Shown here piece after piece: positions 54,150-63,750 of a stretch of DNA of 64,000 nt. The stretch spans positions 62,001 to 126,000 of the forward strand of contig NZ_FZMS01000009.1 of NCBI RefSeq assembly GCF_900198365.1. The letters run 5' to 3'. The position numbers and the translations under genes were made by a program. This DNA comes from Helicobacter bilis (GTDB taxonomy: Bacteria; Campylobacterota; Campylobacteria; Campylobacterales; Helicobacteraceae). Each line of letters starts with the position of its first letter. The stretch's first letter is position 1. Below the pieces are notes generated by a model. The model was given only the letters and a program-made list of their open reading frames with translations. It did no database searches and was not told the origin of the DNA.

Positions 54150-55292
54150 ATGGCACAGACAAATACACTTCTAAGTGATTTACAATCAGCAATCAAAGGC
54201 AATACAATAAATCGTGATATGGTTGATAGATTCGCAGAACAAGAAAAGAATGAAAGCATACAAATCAGTCAAATGGTGCGTGGAAATCTAGCGAATTTTG
54301 AAGCAACAGATAAGCCTGTCTATAATGCACTAAGTGCGTTGAAAAATGCGGTAAATGACATTAATCCAAGTAATTTTAAACTTTCATTTTTTGATAAATT
54401 ATTTGGTAAAAGTAATTTTATGCAAAAATATTTTGATAAATTTCAAGAAAATCAAGCCTTGCTTGATGAGCTGATAAAAAAACTTGAAGAAGGCAAACAA
54501 ATCCTTTTAAGAGACAATGTTGCCTTAGAGATTGAAGCAACAAAAAACGCAGAACTTGCAGAAAAAATAAAAGCACAACTACAACTCGCCCTAGAAGCTA
54601 ATAACTATATAGAATCTTTACTAGCTGAAGGGGCAAATAATCAAAACATAGCTACACAAAACACACAACTACTCGCACAGAATCTAACTCCACAAAATAC
54701 AGAATCTAGCACAGCCATCACGCAGACAAGCACACAAGATTCTATACGAGATGTTTATGCGGTGGTTACTTCACAAGAGATTAGCCCAGAAAAACGCCTA
54801 GAAATACAAAATCAAATCCTTTTTCCATTGAAGCAAAAAATCACAGACTTTCAACAACAAATCCTAGTCCATACGCAAGGTGAAATCGCCATTAAAACAC
54901 TTATTAATAATAATAAAGAGCTTGCAAATAGCGTAGATAGGACAAAAAGCGTAACGCTTAATGCCCTAAATGTCGCAATTATTACCGCACAAGGGCTAGA
55001 CCAGCAGCAAAGAGTGTTAAAAGCAGTCAATGATATTAACGCAACAACAAGTGATTTACTCGCACAAAATGCTGCAAACCTAAAGCAGCAGGGCGTAGCT
55101 ATACAGCAAGGTGCTGCAAATGCAATGCTTGATATGGAAAAACTTAAAAAAGCATTTGATGATGTGCTAAGTGCGATGGAAGATACACAAAACTTTAGAA
55201 TCAACGCCTTGCCAAAAATGCAAGAAAACATTCAACTCTACAATCAATACATTGATGAAATGAGCGAAAAAAAGAAAAAGGTGATGGGGTAG
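54150..55292 (+). CDS. Toxic anion resistance protein TelA family
   Basis: 380 residues, all alpha-helical. Motifs SNFMQKYFDKFQENQALLDE, KLEEGKQILLRDNVALEIEA and the C-terminal LDMEKLKKAFDDVLSAMEDT are TelA (PF05816). Members are linked to tellurite and to cell-envelope stress; the mechanism is unknown. A Gln/Thr/Asn-rich insert lies at about 165-200. AAAGGATAAAGG precedes the ATG. Confidence 0.85.
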   Translation: MAQTNTLLSDLQSAIKGNTINRDMVDRFAEQEKNESIQISQMVRGNLANFEATDKPVYNALSALKNAVNDINPSNFKLSFFDKLFGKSNFMQKYFDKFQENQALLDELIKKLEEGKQILLRDNVALEIEATKNAELAEKIKAQLQLALEANNYIESLLAEGANNQNIATQNTQLLAQNLTPQNTESSTAITQTSTQDSIRDVYAVVTSQEISPEKRLEIQNQILFPLKQKITDFQQQILVHTQGEIAIKTLINNNKELANSVDRTKSVTLNALNVAIITAQGLDQQQRVLKAVNDINATTSDLLAQNAANLKQQGVAIQQGAANAMLDMEKLKKAFDDVLSAMEDTQNFRINALPKMQENIQLYNQYIDEMSEKKKKVMG

Positions 55293-55554
55293 TTTAGCTA
55301 TATATTAATCGTGTGAAAATAGGCGTTTGGAAATCCGATTTTGCTATGTTTTGGTTATATAAGTGTAAGCGTGGAATATAAAAGTTATATACTTTATATA
55401 TAGTTTTTACCGAATCAAGACTAGGATTAAAGCTATTTGTATTTAAGTCCTACAATATCTCATGTCGCCTTTCCGGTAGGGTTTCCATTCTATTTTAGTC
55501 GGGCTAACAATAAATATGCTATAATTAATCTCATTATTATTCTAAGGATATGCT

Positions 55555-56052
55555 ATGACAAGATACATGCGGATATTTGATTCTTTTTATTTATTATTGC
55601 TTGGTGTTGGGGTTGGCGGTATTATTGCCTGTGGGGCGTTTGCTGCACCGATTATTTTTAATATCAATAAGTTTATCCCTACATTTTCAGAGATGGATAG
55701 TGGGCTTGTTATGGGGAAAATATTTGTGCGTTTGAATGCGTATTTGATGTTTTTAGCGATTATTATGGCGTTATATGAGGGCTTTAGCTTTTTTGCGAAG
55801 ATTCTAAAATGTGATATTTTGTATTCAAATTTTTGGCTTATTTTAGGTGTGCTTAATATTGTGCTTATCGTCTTATTTGTGTATTATTATACGCCTTTTA
55901 TTTTAGACACACAGAATCTTTTGAGTGAAAATTTTGCGAGTATGCACGAACAAAGTGTGTGGGTATTTAAAGCTTTAATGTTTGGCTTAAGCGTATTGCT
56001 TATATGGAGGGCTTATCTTCTGCACTATATTCCACAAAGCCCTAAAAAGTAG
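55555..56052 (+). CDS. DUF4149-type membrane protein
   Basis: 165 residues with four membrane helices: FYLLLLGVGVGGIIACGAFA, LMFLAIIMALYEGFSFF, FWLILGVLNIVLIVLFVYYY and WVFKALMFGLSVLLIWRA. Matches the DUF4149 layout. A TATAAT lies at 55520-55525 and AAGGATATGCT before the ATG. Role unknown. Confidence 0.7.
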   Translation: MTRYMRIFDSFYLLLLGVGVGGIIACGAFAAPIIFNINKFIPTFSEMDSGLVMGKIFVRLNAYLMFLAIIMALYEGFSFFAKILKCDILYSNFWLILGVLNIVLIVLFVYYYTPFILDTQNLLSENFASMHEQSVWVFKALMFGLSVLLIWRAYLLHYIPQSPKK

Positions 56053-56118
56053 TTTTAATGTTGTAGCTTATTAATTATTTTATTCTACAATATGTGAATT
56101 TAAATTTAAGGAGAAGTC

Positions 56119-56349
56119 ATGTTTCATGAATACAGAGAAGAGACTACATATCTCAAACAGCACAACGCACATTTTGAAAAGATTTTTAATGAGCATAATG
56201 ACTTAGACCAAAAGATACAGAATGCGGAAAATGGTATAGAACATCTAAGCAATCAAGAAATCGAAGTGCTAAAAAAGCAAAAACTGCATTTGAAAGACCA
56301 AGCTTATGCAATGATACTTGAGCATAGAAAAGCCCATCCAAAAGCCTAG
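56119..56349 (+). CDS. YdcH family (DUF465) small protein
   Basis: 76 residues: MFHEYREETTYLKQHNAHFE...IFNEHNDLDQKI...LKKQKLHLKDQAYAMI, a short coiled coil typical of DUF465. AAGGAGAAGTC precedes the ATG. Function unknown. Confidence 0.85.
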   Translation: MFHEYREETTYLKQHNAHFEKIFNEHNDLDQKIQNAENGIEHLSNQEIEVLKKQKLHLKDQAYAMILEHRKAHPKA

Positions 56350-56469
56350 CATACGCGACACACAACCATAAGATAGCAGAATCTGCTATCGCCCTGATTT
56401 ACTCCAAACTCTCATGCAATTTTGAAGCTTTTATATAATATCAGTTTTCACACAACACTAAGGAAAGAC

Positions 56470-57297
56470 ATGAACTTTATCATTTTATTTAGTCCCAGTG
56501 AAGATAAGATTCTAAACAATGATGATTTTCTCAAAGAAGTATCTATGCCAGAGATAATGCCACCCGCTTTTTTAGAATCTTTATGGGAAAATGAGATGTT
56601 AAATACTCATAGAACAAATATTATGCAACGCTATTATGAAAACTTATGTAAGATTTTAGAACATAGAGATAAGGCTTTGCTAGAATCTCTATATGGTGCA
56701 AAAGGATTTAATGATAAAAATATTTTTGATTTATATGCCGCCTTGCATTCTAAAAAACTATTAAAGGCGATAGAGATTTATAGTGGCGTAGCATTTCAAG
56801 GATTATCTTTTAGCACATTAGCACAGAATGCCAAAGATTTTATCTTAGAAAATGTGCTTATTTTTAGCAATCTATTTGGTGTGATAAGGGCTAGTGATTT
56901 GATCCCCTATTATAAACTAAAGCAAGGCACAAAGACAAAGTCTCTCACATTAAAAGACATTTATGCCCCATTTATCCTACCTTTAGAAAAAGCAATGCAA
57001 ACAAAAGATTATGTGATTGATTTGCGTGCTGGAATCTATACGAAACTTTTTAAGCCAAAGTTACCCCATTTCTTTTTTGAGTTTCAAAAAAATGGAAAAA
57101 CCATAAGTCATTATGCAAAGCTATATCGCGGAAAAATATTGCACTCAATCGCACAAGATGGGTGCAATCAATCTGCATTAGAATCTTTTGAAAAGTGCTT
57201 TGAATATCTTTGCTCTGTACATAACACAGACTTTAGATTCCATAGCTATACGCAAAAGGCTAATTGTTCTACTCTGTGTTATGAGATTCTATCTTAA
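56470..57297 (+). CDS. yaaA: YaaA/UPF0246 family protein (peroxide stress)
   Basis: 275 residues from ATG 56470 (AAGGAAAGAC upstream; a longer frame reaches 56422). FIILFSPSEDKIL is the start motif, SGVAFQGLSF and VIDLRAGIYTKLF further family blocks. In E. coli YaaA lowers free iron under peroxide stress and binds DNA. The Helicobacter version is divergent but collinear. Confidence 0.75.
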   Translation: MNFIILFSPSEDKILNNDDFLKEVSMPEIMPPAFLESLWENEMLNTHRTNIMQRYYENLCKILEHRDKALLESLYGAKGFNDKNIFDLYAALHSKKLLKAIEIYSGVAFQGLSFSTLAQNAKDFILENVLIFSNLFGVIRASDLIPYYKLKQGTKTKSLTLKDIYAPFILPLEKAMQTKDYVIDLRAGIYTKLFKPKLPHFFFEFQKNGKTISHYAKLYRGKILHSIAQDGCNQSALESFEKCFEYLCSVHNTDFRFHSYTQKANCSTLCYEILS

Positions 57298-57304
57298 AGA
57301 GAGA

Positions 57305-58684
57305 TTATATAGTCTTACTAAACCGCTTTGTGATATTTTTCACAAGATAAGTATCAAAAACCATTGCAATATTTCTAATCAGCATTTTTCCCGTTGGGCT
57401 TATTTGAATGCTATTAGAATCTATTGTAAGCAACCCAAGCTCACACATAGGCTTTAAAGATTCAAATTCACTTGAAAAATGCGTGATGCAATCAATACCA
57501 AAACTCTCATTAATCGCTTTAAAATCAAGCTTTGCATTATTCATTAAACTCATAATCACTTCTTTACGCAATATATCTTCAGGACTTAAAAGAATGCCTT
57601 GTGCTACAGGCAAAATGTTGTTATCAAGGCTATTTTCATAATTCATCATGTCTTTGTGATTTTGCGTATAGTAATCCACCCCTTCGCCAATAGAAGTCAG
57701 CCCAATCCCAATAGTCTGTGAAAAGCCCTTTGTTGTGTAACCTTGAAAATTCCTACGCAATTCCCCCTTATTTTTTGCGATAGATATGCTATCACTCTTT
57801 TTTGCAAAGTGATCCATACCTATCATTTCATAGTCATTAGCATGTAAAAATTCAATGGTATTTTGCAGAATCTTTAGCTTCTCTTCTGGGCTAGGCAGGG
57901 TCGTCTCATCGATTTTACGCATACTCTTTTTCACCCATGGGACATGTGCGTAATTAAAAATTGCAAGTCTTTCTGGGCTAAGTTTTATAACAGATTCTAA
58001 AGTATTTGCAAAGCTTTTTTCACTTTGATAGGGCAAACCATAAATAAGATCAAAATTAATAGAATCTATACCATATTTTCTAGCCAACGCCACGCTACTT
58101 TCTACAAGGCTAAAGGGTTGGATTCTATTAATATGCTGCTGCACATTTACATCAAAGTCTTGCACACCAAAGCTTATGCGATTAAAGCCACAATCCTTTA
58201 GCACACGCATTTGGTCTTCACCAAAATGGCGAGGGTCTATCTCACAGCTTATTTCACAAGATTTGGCAAAATTTGGGAAAGTGTGCTTTATCATTTGTGT
58301 AATGATTTGTAATTGCTTTGCATCAAAAAATGTGGGCGTGCCACCACCAAAATGAAACTGCGCCACCTTTCTCTTTGTATCCATAGAATCTTTAAGCAAA
58401 GCTAGCTCTTTTTCTAAATACTTTATATACCGCTCTTTTTTATCCTCTTTGCTTGTATATATCACATTACAACCACAAAAATAACACGCGCTTTTACAAA
58501 ATGGCAAATGCGTATATAGCGATAAATCCTTGTCTTTATACTTAGAATCTGCTCGACTAAAAGATTCTAAAAGAGTGTTTGCATTAAAGTCTTTATTAAA
58601 CTCATTTGCAGTAGGATAGCTTGTATATCTTGGTCCGGGCTTTGAGTGCTTTGCTAATGTTGAAAAATCAATAGATTCATACAT
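57305..58684 (-). CDS. hemN: Oxygen-independent coproporphyrinogen III oxidase
   Basis: 459 residues, radical SAM. CKSACYFCGC binds the 4Fe-4S cluster, with PRYTSYPTANEF before and FHFGGGTPTFFD after; GVQDFDVNVQQHINRIQP and the C-terminal HemN domain follow. It decarboxylates coproporphyrinogen III to protoporphyrinogen IX without oxygen, as needed in a microaerophile. AAAGGAATGAT precedes the ATG. Confidence 0.93.
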   Translation of the reverse strand: MYESIDFSTLAKHSKPGPRYTSYPTANEFNKDFNANTLLESFSRADSKYKDKDLSLYTHLPFCKSACYFCGCNVIYTSKEDKKERYIKYLEKELALLKDSMDTKRKVAQFHFGGGTPTFFDAKQLQIITQMIKHTFPNFAKSCEISCEIDPRHFGEDQMRVLKDCGFNRISFGVQDFDVNVQQHINRIQPFSLVESSVALARKYGIDSINFDLIYGLPYQSEKSFANTLESVIKLSPERLAIFNYAHVPWVKKSMRKIDETTLPSPEEKLKILQNTIEFLHANDYEMIGMDHFAKKSDSISIAKNKGELRRNFQGYTTKGFSQTIGIGLTSIGEGVDYYTQNHKDMMNYENSLDNNILPVAQGILLSPEDILRKEVIMSLMNNAKLDFKAINESFGIDCITHFSSEFESLKPMCELGLLTIDSNSIQISPTGKMLIRNIAMVFDTYLVKNITKRFSKTI

Positions 58685-58870
58685 ATCATTCCTTTATTGC
58701 CTGTTGAATACTTTTTGGGTTTAAGATTTGTAATTATATCTAAAGCAAAAAGGAATGTGTTAATACGCAAAAGAAACATAAGAAAGCATTGGGGTTTTGT
58801 TTTTTAGTTTCTGTGTAGTTATTATGTCTTATAAAAATTGCAATATTTACAAGCAAACGACTCGCGTTAG

Positions 58871-59653
58871 CTATTCTAAACACATACTATAATCTGCCTG
58901 TTTTATCTTATAAAAATCTTTGTTTGAGACTAGTTTGCCATTACCACATACTGCTTGTATTATCGCATTATTTTCATACAGAATTTCAATGTTAAGTTTT
59001 TCATTCTCATCATAAAATTTTGTAACGCCGTTTAGTTTTCCGTCTTTAAAAGTTTGTTCTATTATAATCTTTGCATTTTCATCATAGGTTATTGTAAGCC
59101 CATGTAGTTTATCATTAGAAAATGTTGCACTCTCTTGTAAGATTCCATTTTGATAGTAACTTCTTCTCACACCTTCTGCCTTATGATTCTTATATATAGT
59201 TGTTTCTTGTATCTCTCCATTTTCATAATAGAGAGTTTCAATACCTTCTTTATTATTATTTTTATATCTTGTTTCACTGGCAATATTCCCATTTTCATAA
59301 TAGCATGTCACTACACCATCAAGCATATCATGATGATAAGTCGCCTTGCATTCGATATTCCCATTTTCATGATAAAATATTGCTTCACCATGCATTTTGC
59401 CATTATGATAGGGTATCATGTCTGCCAACTTCCCATTTTTATAATATCCTTTAAAAATGCCATTTATTTCATTGTTTTTAAACGGCAACTCTTCCTCAAT
59501 CACACCATTTTCATAAAATTTTCGCTCAACACAGCCTATTTGCTTGTCGTTATAGCTTTGACATTCTTTTAAGCTGTGGTATTCTTGTTGGTATTCGCTT
59601 GGGCTTTGTAAAAACAAAAGTGTATAAAAAGCCTTTAGAATTATGTGTTGCAT
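58871..59653 (-). CDS. MORN/YwqK-type repeat protein
   Basis: 260 residues. A short hydrophobic N-terminus (IILKAFYTLLFLQSPSEY) and then about nine repeats of roughly 22 residues with Y-x-ENG-x-I or Y-x-NGKL (YYKNGKLADMIPYHNGKMHG, YYENGNIASETRYKNNNKEG). Databases label such proteins YwqK family antitoxin or MORN-variant; a toxin partner is not seen nearby. Probably periplasmic or surface. AAGGAATTTACA precedes the ATG. Confidence 0.75.
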   Translation of the reverse strand: MQHIILKAFYTLLFLQSPSEYQQEYHSLKECQSYNDKQIGCVERKFYENGVIEEELPFKNNEINGIFKGYYKNGKLADMIPYHNGKMHGEAIFYHENGNIECKATYHHDMLDGVVTCYYENGNIASETRYKNNNKEGIETLYYENGEIQETTIYKNHKAEGVRRSYYQNGILQESATFSNDKLHGLTITYDENAKIIIEQTFKDGKLNGVTKFYDENEKLNIEILYENNAIIQAVCGNGKLVSNKDFYKIKQADYSMCLE

Positions 59654-59883
59654 TGTAAATTCCTTATATTAAATGGATTTAAATTATAATCAAAGATTCT
59701 AAAATTCATCTTTACACCACACACTTATAAAATTGTGGATTTAAGTTTTTGTTATTTTAAGCTATGGTTGAAAAATCTCCTTTAGATTCTATATTAGATA
59801 TTTAGCTATGCTTAATGACAATCTATCAAATCTAAACAGATTCTAAAATATTTCCTAAGATTCAAATATGTTTTTTACTCATT

Positions 59884-60624
59884 CTACTTTTTCGTAATAA
59901 TATATCCATCTCCAAAGAGACCGGGCTGCATAGAATCTGGCACAATAGCTTCAGCACTCACCTTTCTTGTATTCACATCAACAGCTGGGTATATCTTATA
60001 AATCTTTGCTTCTCTCTCCACGCCTTTGCCATCGATTTTATAGCGATAAATATCACCGACTTTTACATCTGGTAAATATTTAGAATCAAACTGGATAATC
60101 ATCTTTTTTTCATTGCTAATCAGGCGAAAAAGCTTCGTTTGATTTGCCCCCACACCATCGCCTAGCTCGATATTGCGACTAGCGATCACCCCATCAAATG
60201 GTGCGATAAGTGTTGTCCGCCGTAAAAGCTCACTTTGATATTTAAGACTATATTGCAGGTTATTATAGGTGCTCTCAAGATTCTTGTAGTTTGAGTAGTT
60301 TTGCTCTAGTGTATTTTTATCGATAGCATTTCCACTCTTTTTGAATCTTTCATATTGTTTTTTTGCAAAAATGTATTGTGCCTTTGCACCCTCTAGCTGT
60401 GCTTTTTGCATATTGACATTTTGTATTTTATCTTCATTTGAGAGTGAGAGAAGTGCATCATCTTTTTTGACTTCTGTCCCCACATCAACATAGATATTTG
60501 ACACAATGCCGCTTGTATCCATCATGAGATTAGAATCTCTTACTGCTGCCACATTAAACACCCCATAAACTTCTGCTCCAAGCATAATCTGCATACTTAC
60601 AAAAAATGTGATAAATAACCGCAT
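59884..60624 (-). CDS. Periplasmic adaptor (membrane fusion protein) of an efflux pump
   Basis: 246 residues. Signal peptide RLFITFFVSMQIMLGA. Biotinyl-lipoyl halves SGIVSNIYVDVGTEVKKDDA and APFDGVIASRNIELGDG flank a helical hairpin, then a beta-barrel domain. It would link an inner-membrane pump to an outer-membrane channel. Shorter than RND adaptors of 350-400 residues, and no pump gene is adjacent, so its partner is elsewhere. AAGGAATAGT precedes the ATG. Confidence 0.8.
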   Translation of the reverse strand: MRLFITFFVSMQIMLGAEVYGVFNVAAVRDSNLMMDTSGIVSNIYVDVGTEVKKDDALLSLSNEDKIQNVNMQKAQLEGAKAQYIFAKKQYERFKKSGNAIDKNTLEQNYSNYKNLESTYNNLQYSLKYQSELLRRTTLIAPFDGVIASRNIELGDGVGANQTKLFRLISNEKKMIIQFDSKYLPDVKVGDIYRYKIDGKGVEREAKIYKIYPAVDVNTRKVSAEAIVPDSMQPGLFGDGYIITKK

Positions 60625-60911
60625 ACTATTCCTTATGTATAGAATCTATGTTGATTCTATTATGTCTTTGAAAGTGTTATTATATACAAAAATTTGCGAT
60701 AGATTTTAAATTTTAGAATGTAAAAGTTATGCTTCATCATAGTCTAAATAAGGCTTGTTTAATAGCTTTATATATGTTTTGTCTGTATTAATTCTTTTAT
60801 GGGTTATATTCTTTATTAGCTTTTTATTCTCTTTATAGATTCTAAGCTTTCGCTTTCTTTTTGGATTATTTTTTGCTTGTATGAGTGAGATTTTATAAAC
60901 AAGGATATGTG

Positions 60912-61082
60912 ATGAGACTACTTTTTATTATTGGTTGTATTGCAAGTGTTATAGCACTCTCTGGTTGTGCTGCAAAAAAGCAAAAGCCCTCTGGTGTGTT
61001 TGTCAGCACAAAATGCGATATGGTATGTAGCAACACAGAATGTAATCAAGTTTGCACACAAGTTGAAGGCACTTTGAAATAG
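60912..61082 (+). CDS. Small Cys-rich lipoprotein (56 aa)
   Basis: MRLLFIIGCIASVIALSGC is a lipoprotein signal with lipobox. The mature part has KCDMVCSNTECNQVCTQVEG, four Cys in a short span that may bind metal or form disulphides. AAGGATATGTG precedes ATG 60912. Family unknown. Confidence 0.65.
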   Translation: MRLLFIIGCIASVIALSGCAAKKQKPSGVFVSTKCDMVCSNTECNQVCTQVEGTLK

Positions 61083-61286
61083 AGAATATTTAAGTTCTGT
61101 GTTAGAAACATACTTTTTTGTGAGTAAGGGTTTTAGATTCTACGCCTTTACTAGGTAGCATGAGGCTTCCTGTGTATTTTGGCAAGATTTTAGAATAAAA
61201 TCCTTAATTTTAAATGAGTTTAGAAAATAGGCTAGGAATTGTATATACAAGCTTACACAATCTAAAATGGGTGCATATTTAGAATC

Positions 61287-61785
61287 TTAGATTTTTCCAT
61301 TTTGTATTAATATATCTCGACATTCATTTACTGCTGATACAAATTCATTGCCATTGTGTATATTGCTGATGAAAATTCTGCTAGATTCTGTGTATTTATT
61401 ATTTATTGAGATTTTGTAAGCATGTAGTATGTATGCAAAAAAGCCGGTATAAAATGAAGCACCGCCAAAATCACTCCAAAGTAATACCACGAATGCCCTT
61501 AGTCCATGGTAAAAAGCCATTATAATACCACACACCCCTTGTGTCAAAATAGACATACTGCACACGATATGATATAAAAGTTAGAGCGACTATGATTATC
61601 TGTATAAGTGCTAGACACATTAAGATAAATGTATGTGAATACAAAGTATAATACAATACCATGAACAAAAAGGCATGTATAAGACCAACTTTAACATACG
61701 CAATAAAAGATATGCCATACTTTTTAGAGACAAAATTATCTAAATCAAATGCTTGATTTGAGTTTAGTGCTTCTGTATTTTCCAT
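61287..61785 (-). pseudogene. Membrane protein with two helices, split by a one-base insertion
   Basis: The first frame (ATG 61785, AAGGATTAAAGC upstream) has two helices (LIHAFLFMVLYYTLYSHTFI, LALIQIIIVALTFISY) and ends ...RGITLE at TGA 61471-61473. The next frame carries on DFGGASFYTGFFAYILHAYK to NECRDILIQNGKI, ending at 61287. Removing one base near 61474 joins them as ITLEDFGGAS, giving about 165 residues. The layout (two helices, then a PH-like beta part) recalls bacterial PH-domain membrane proteins. Function unknown. Confidence 0.6.
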
Positions 61786-61853
61786 GCTTTAATCCTTGTG
61801 TTAAAATATTAAAGCAGCGATTTTACAAAAAAAAAAAAACAAGTCAAGCGATT

Positions 61854-62669
61854 TTAGTCGTTATCTTCTGGTTTCAATATATTTGTATTTAAATTTGTTG
61901 TTTGCGGGATTTTGGTATCAATGAGCCATACATAACTCAAGCGATTACTGAATCTATGCGGTTTTAATTCGGCATGTAAATAACCATTCTCTGGTTTAAT
62001 ACTGCCGATTGTGCCAACTTGCACATCTTCAAAAAAGATTCCATCTAGCCCACTTGTTACCACACTATCCCCACTTTTAATGCTCTGCCATGCAGGGATA
62101 TAATCAATGACAATCTCGCCATTCTCCATGGTGCGCAAGGTCCCCGGGACTCGATTTTCCCCAATATATACGCTATAACTGCAATCTTCATCGCCATTTA
62201 AGATTCCAAGCATGTGATTATCCACCATTTTAGCAATGCCGATTGCATAGCCATCTTTTACAAGTCCAAATATCTTTGGCTCATCACTTATATATGTATA
62301 ATCCATCCAAATCTTTGTATATGTCCCAAGTGTCTTGTAGGATAGCACTTTTACTAAATGCACATCGGGGTCTAGATAATGTCTCTCACTCTCAAGGGCG
62401 TAATAAAGATTATCAAACTCTGCTTGCAGTGCTTTGTATTTTATAGAATCTGTTTCTAATTGTGTGATTTTTTCTCGCATATCTTTTATTTGTGCGGCTT
62501 GATTCATATAATCATTAATAAAGAGTGTTATGCCCTCTTTTTTATCGTTGTAGTATTTTTTGATTTGTAGTGAAATACTAAGGGTGTATTGTTGTAAAAA
62601 TGGCACATATCCAAATGCTATGGCTATAATAAGGCATAGTGTAGCAATAATAACATAGAATCTTCTCAC
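61854..62669 (-). CDS. mreC: Rod shape-determining protein MreC
   Basis: 271 residues. One membrane helix at the N-terminus (FYVIIATLCLIIAIAFGYVP), a coiled coil (residues 60-95), then the beta-rich MreC domain with SYKTLGTYTKIWMDYTYISD and SGDSVVTSGLDGIFFEDVQV. It couples MreB filaments to the wall-synthesis complex. GTG start at 62669, 21 bases after the mreB stop; the ribosome site is weak. Confidence 0.92.
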   Translation of the reverse strand: MRRFYVIIATLCLIIAIAFGYVPFLQQYTLSISLQIKKYYNDKKEGITLFINDYMNQAAQIKDMREKITQLETDSIKYKALQAEFDNLYYALESERHYLDPDVHLVKVLSYKTLGTYTKIWMDYTYISDEPKIFGLVKDGYAIGIAKMVDNHMLGILNGDEDCSYSVYIGENRVPGTLRTMENGEIVIDYIPAWQSIKSGDSVVTSGLDGIFFEDVQVGTIGSIKPENGYLHAELKPHRFSNRLSYVWLIDTKIPQTTNLNTNILKPEDND

Positions 62670-62690
62670 ACTACATGCCTATTTTAGAAT

Positions 62691-63728
62691 CTAACTTCTT
62701 GCTGCAATCTTTTCAAGCATGTCTAAATTACCCATCGCTTCACCCGTGCCTTTTGCCACAGCGAGTAAAGGCTCATCACCGACATATACAGGAAGCTTTA
62801 CAATGTCTGAAAAATATTTATCAAGATTGCGTATTAAAGCACCACCACCAGTTAGCACAATGCCATTTTCTACAATATCCCCTGCTAAATCTGGTGGGAC
62901 TTCCTCTAGCACGCCCCTTAGGGCACTTCCCATTTCTTTAATAGGATCTTTGATCGCTTCTCTTATATCTTCACTTGTTAATTCAATAGAATTTAAAAGC
63001 CCGCTTACTTGATCTCTACCCTTTACTAACTTCACTAAAGGTGTATCAAGTGGTGCGGCACAACCAATCTCTATCTTAATCTCTTCCGCGGTTCTATCAC
63101 CAATAAGCAGGTTAAACTTTTTACGGACATATTCCATAATCGCTGTATCGAGTTTATCTCCTGCGATTCTAATCGATTTTGAGATAACAAGCCCACCAAG
63201 TGAAAGCACACCAATTTCAGTTGTCCCACCGCCAATATCAACGACAAGGCTGCCTTGTGGCTCTTGTATAGGTAATCCCGCACCAATGGCTGCTGCAAGT
63301 GGCTCTTCTATAAGAAATACTTCTCTAGCCCCAGCACTCATAGCAGATTCTTTAACTGCCTTTCTCTCAACAGAGGTAAGCCCATAAGGCACACACACCA
63401 TAATTCTAGGTCTAACAAAGGACTTTCTTTTATGCGCCCTTTCTATGAAGTATCGTATCATCTTTTCAGTAATCTCAAAATCTGCGATAACACCATCACG
63501 CAAAGGTCGTATAGCACGGATATTATCCGGTGTCTTTCCTATCATTTCCTTTGCTTCTTTACCAACTGCTAGAATCTCTCCATCGCGATATTTATCGACT
63601 TTCACTGCTACGATGGAGGGCTCATTGATTAGAATCTCATGTCCTTTTATCATCACAATCGTATTTGCAGTCCCCAAATCGATCGCAATATCATGTGAAA
63701 ACCAACCGACTAATTTATTTAAAAACAC
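62691..63728 (-). CDS. mreB: Rod shape-determining protein MreB
   Basis: 345-residue bacterial actin: IAIDLGTANTIVMIKG (phosphate 1), VVDIGGGTTEIGVLSLGG (phosphate 2) and VLTGGGALIRNLD (adenosine). GTG start with AAGGAG eight bases upstream. Order clpX-mreB-mreC is the same as in H. pylori. Confidence 0.96.
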   Translation of the reverse strand: MFLNKLVGWFSHDIAIDLGTANTIVMIKGHEILINEPSIVAVKVDKYRDGEILAVGKEAKEMIGKTPDNIRAIRPLRDGVIADFEITEKMIRYFIERAHKRKSFVRPRIMVCVPYGLTSVERKAVKESAMSAGAREVFLIEEPLAAAIGAGLPIQEPQGSLVVDIGGGTTEIGVLSLGGLVISKSIRIAGDKLDTAIMEYVRKKFNLLIGDRTAEEIKIEIGCAAPLDTPLVKLVKGRDQVSGLLNSIELTSEDIREAIKDPIKEMGSALRGVLEEVPPDLAGDIVENGIVLTGGGALIRNLDKYFSDIVKLPVYVGDEPLLAVAKGTGEAMGNLDMLEKIAARS

Positions 63729-63750
63729 TTTGTAATCTCCTTATTAATAA

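Noticed and set aside
55293-55554. Possible repeat or RNA around GTCCTACAATATC...GGTAGGG
   Set aside because: Complementarity is short and imperfect; no consistent fold or coding frame could be supported.
59150-59572. Plus-strand 140-residue hydrophobic ORF
   Set aside because: Antisense shadow of the MORN-repeat gene; its periodicity mirrors those repeats.
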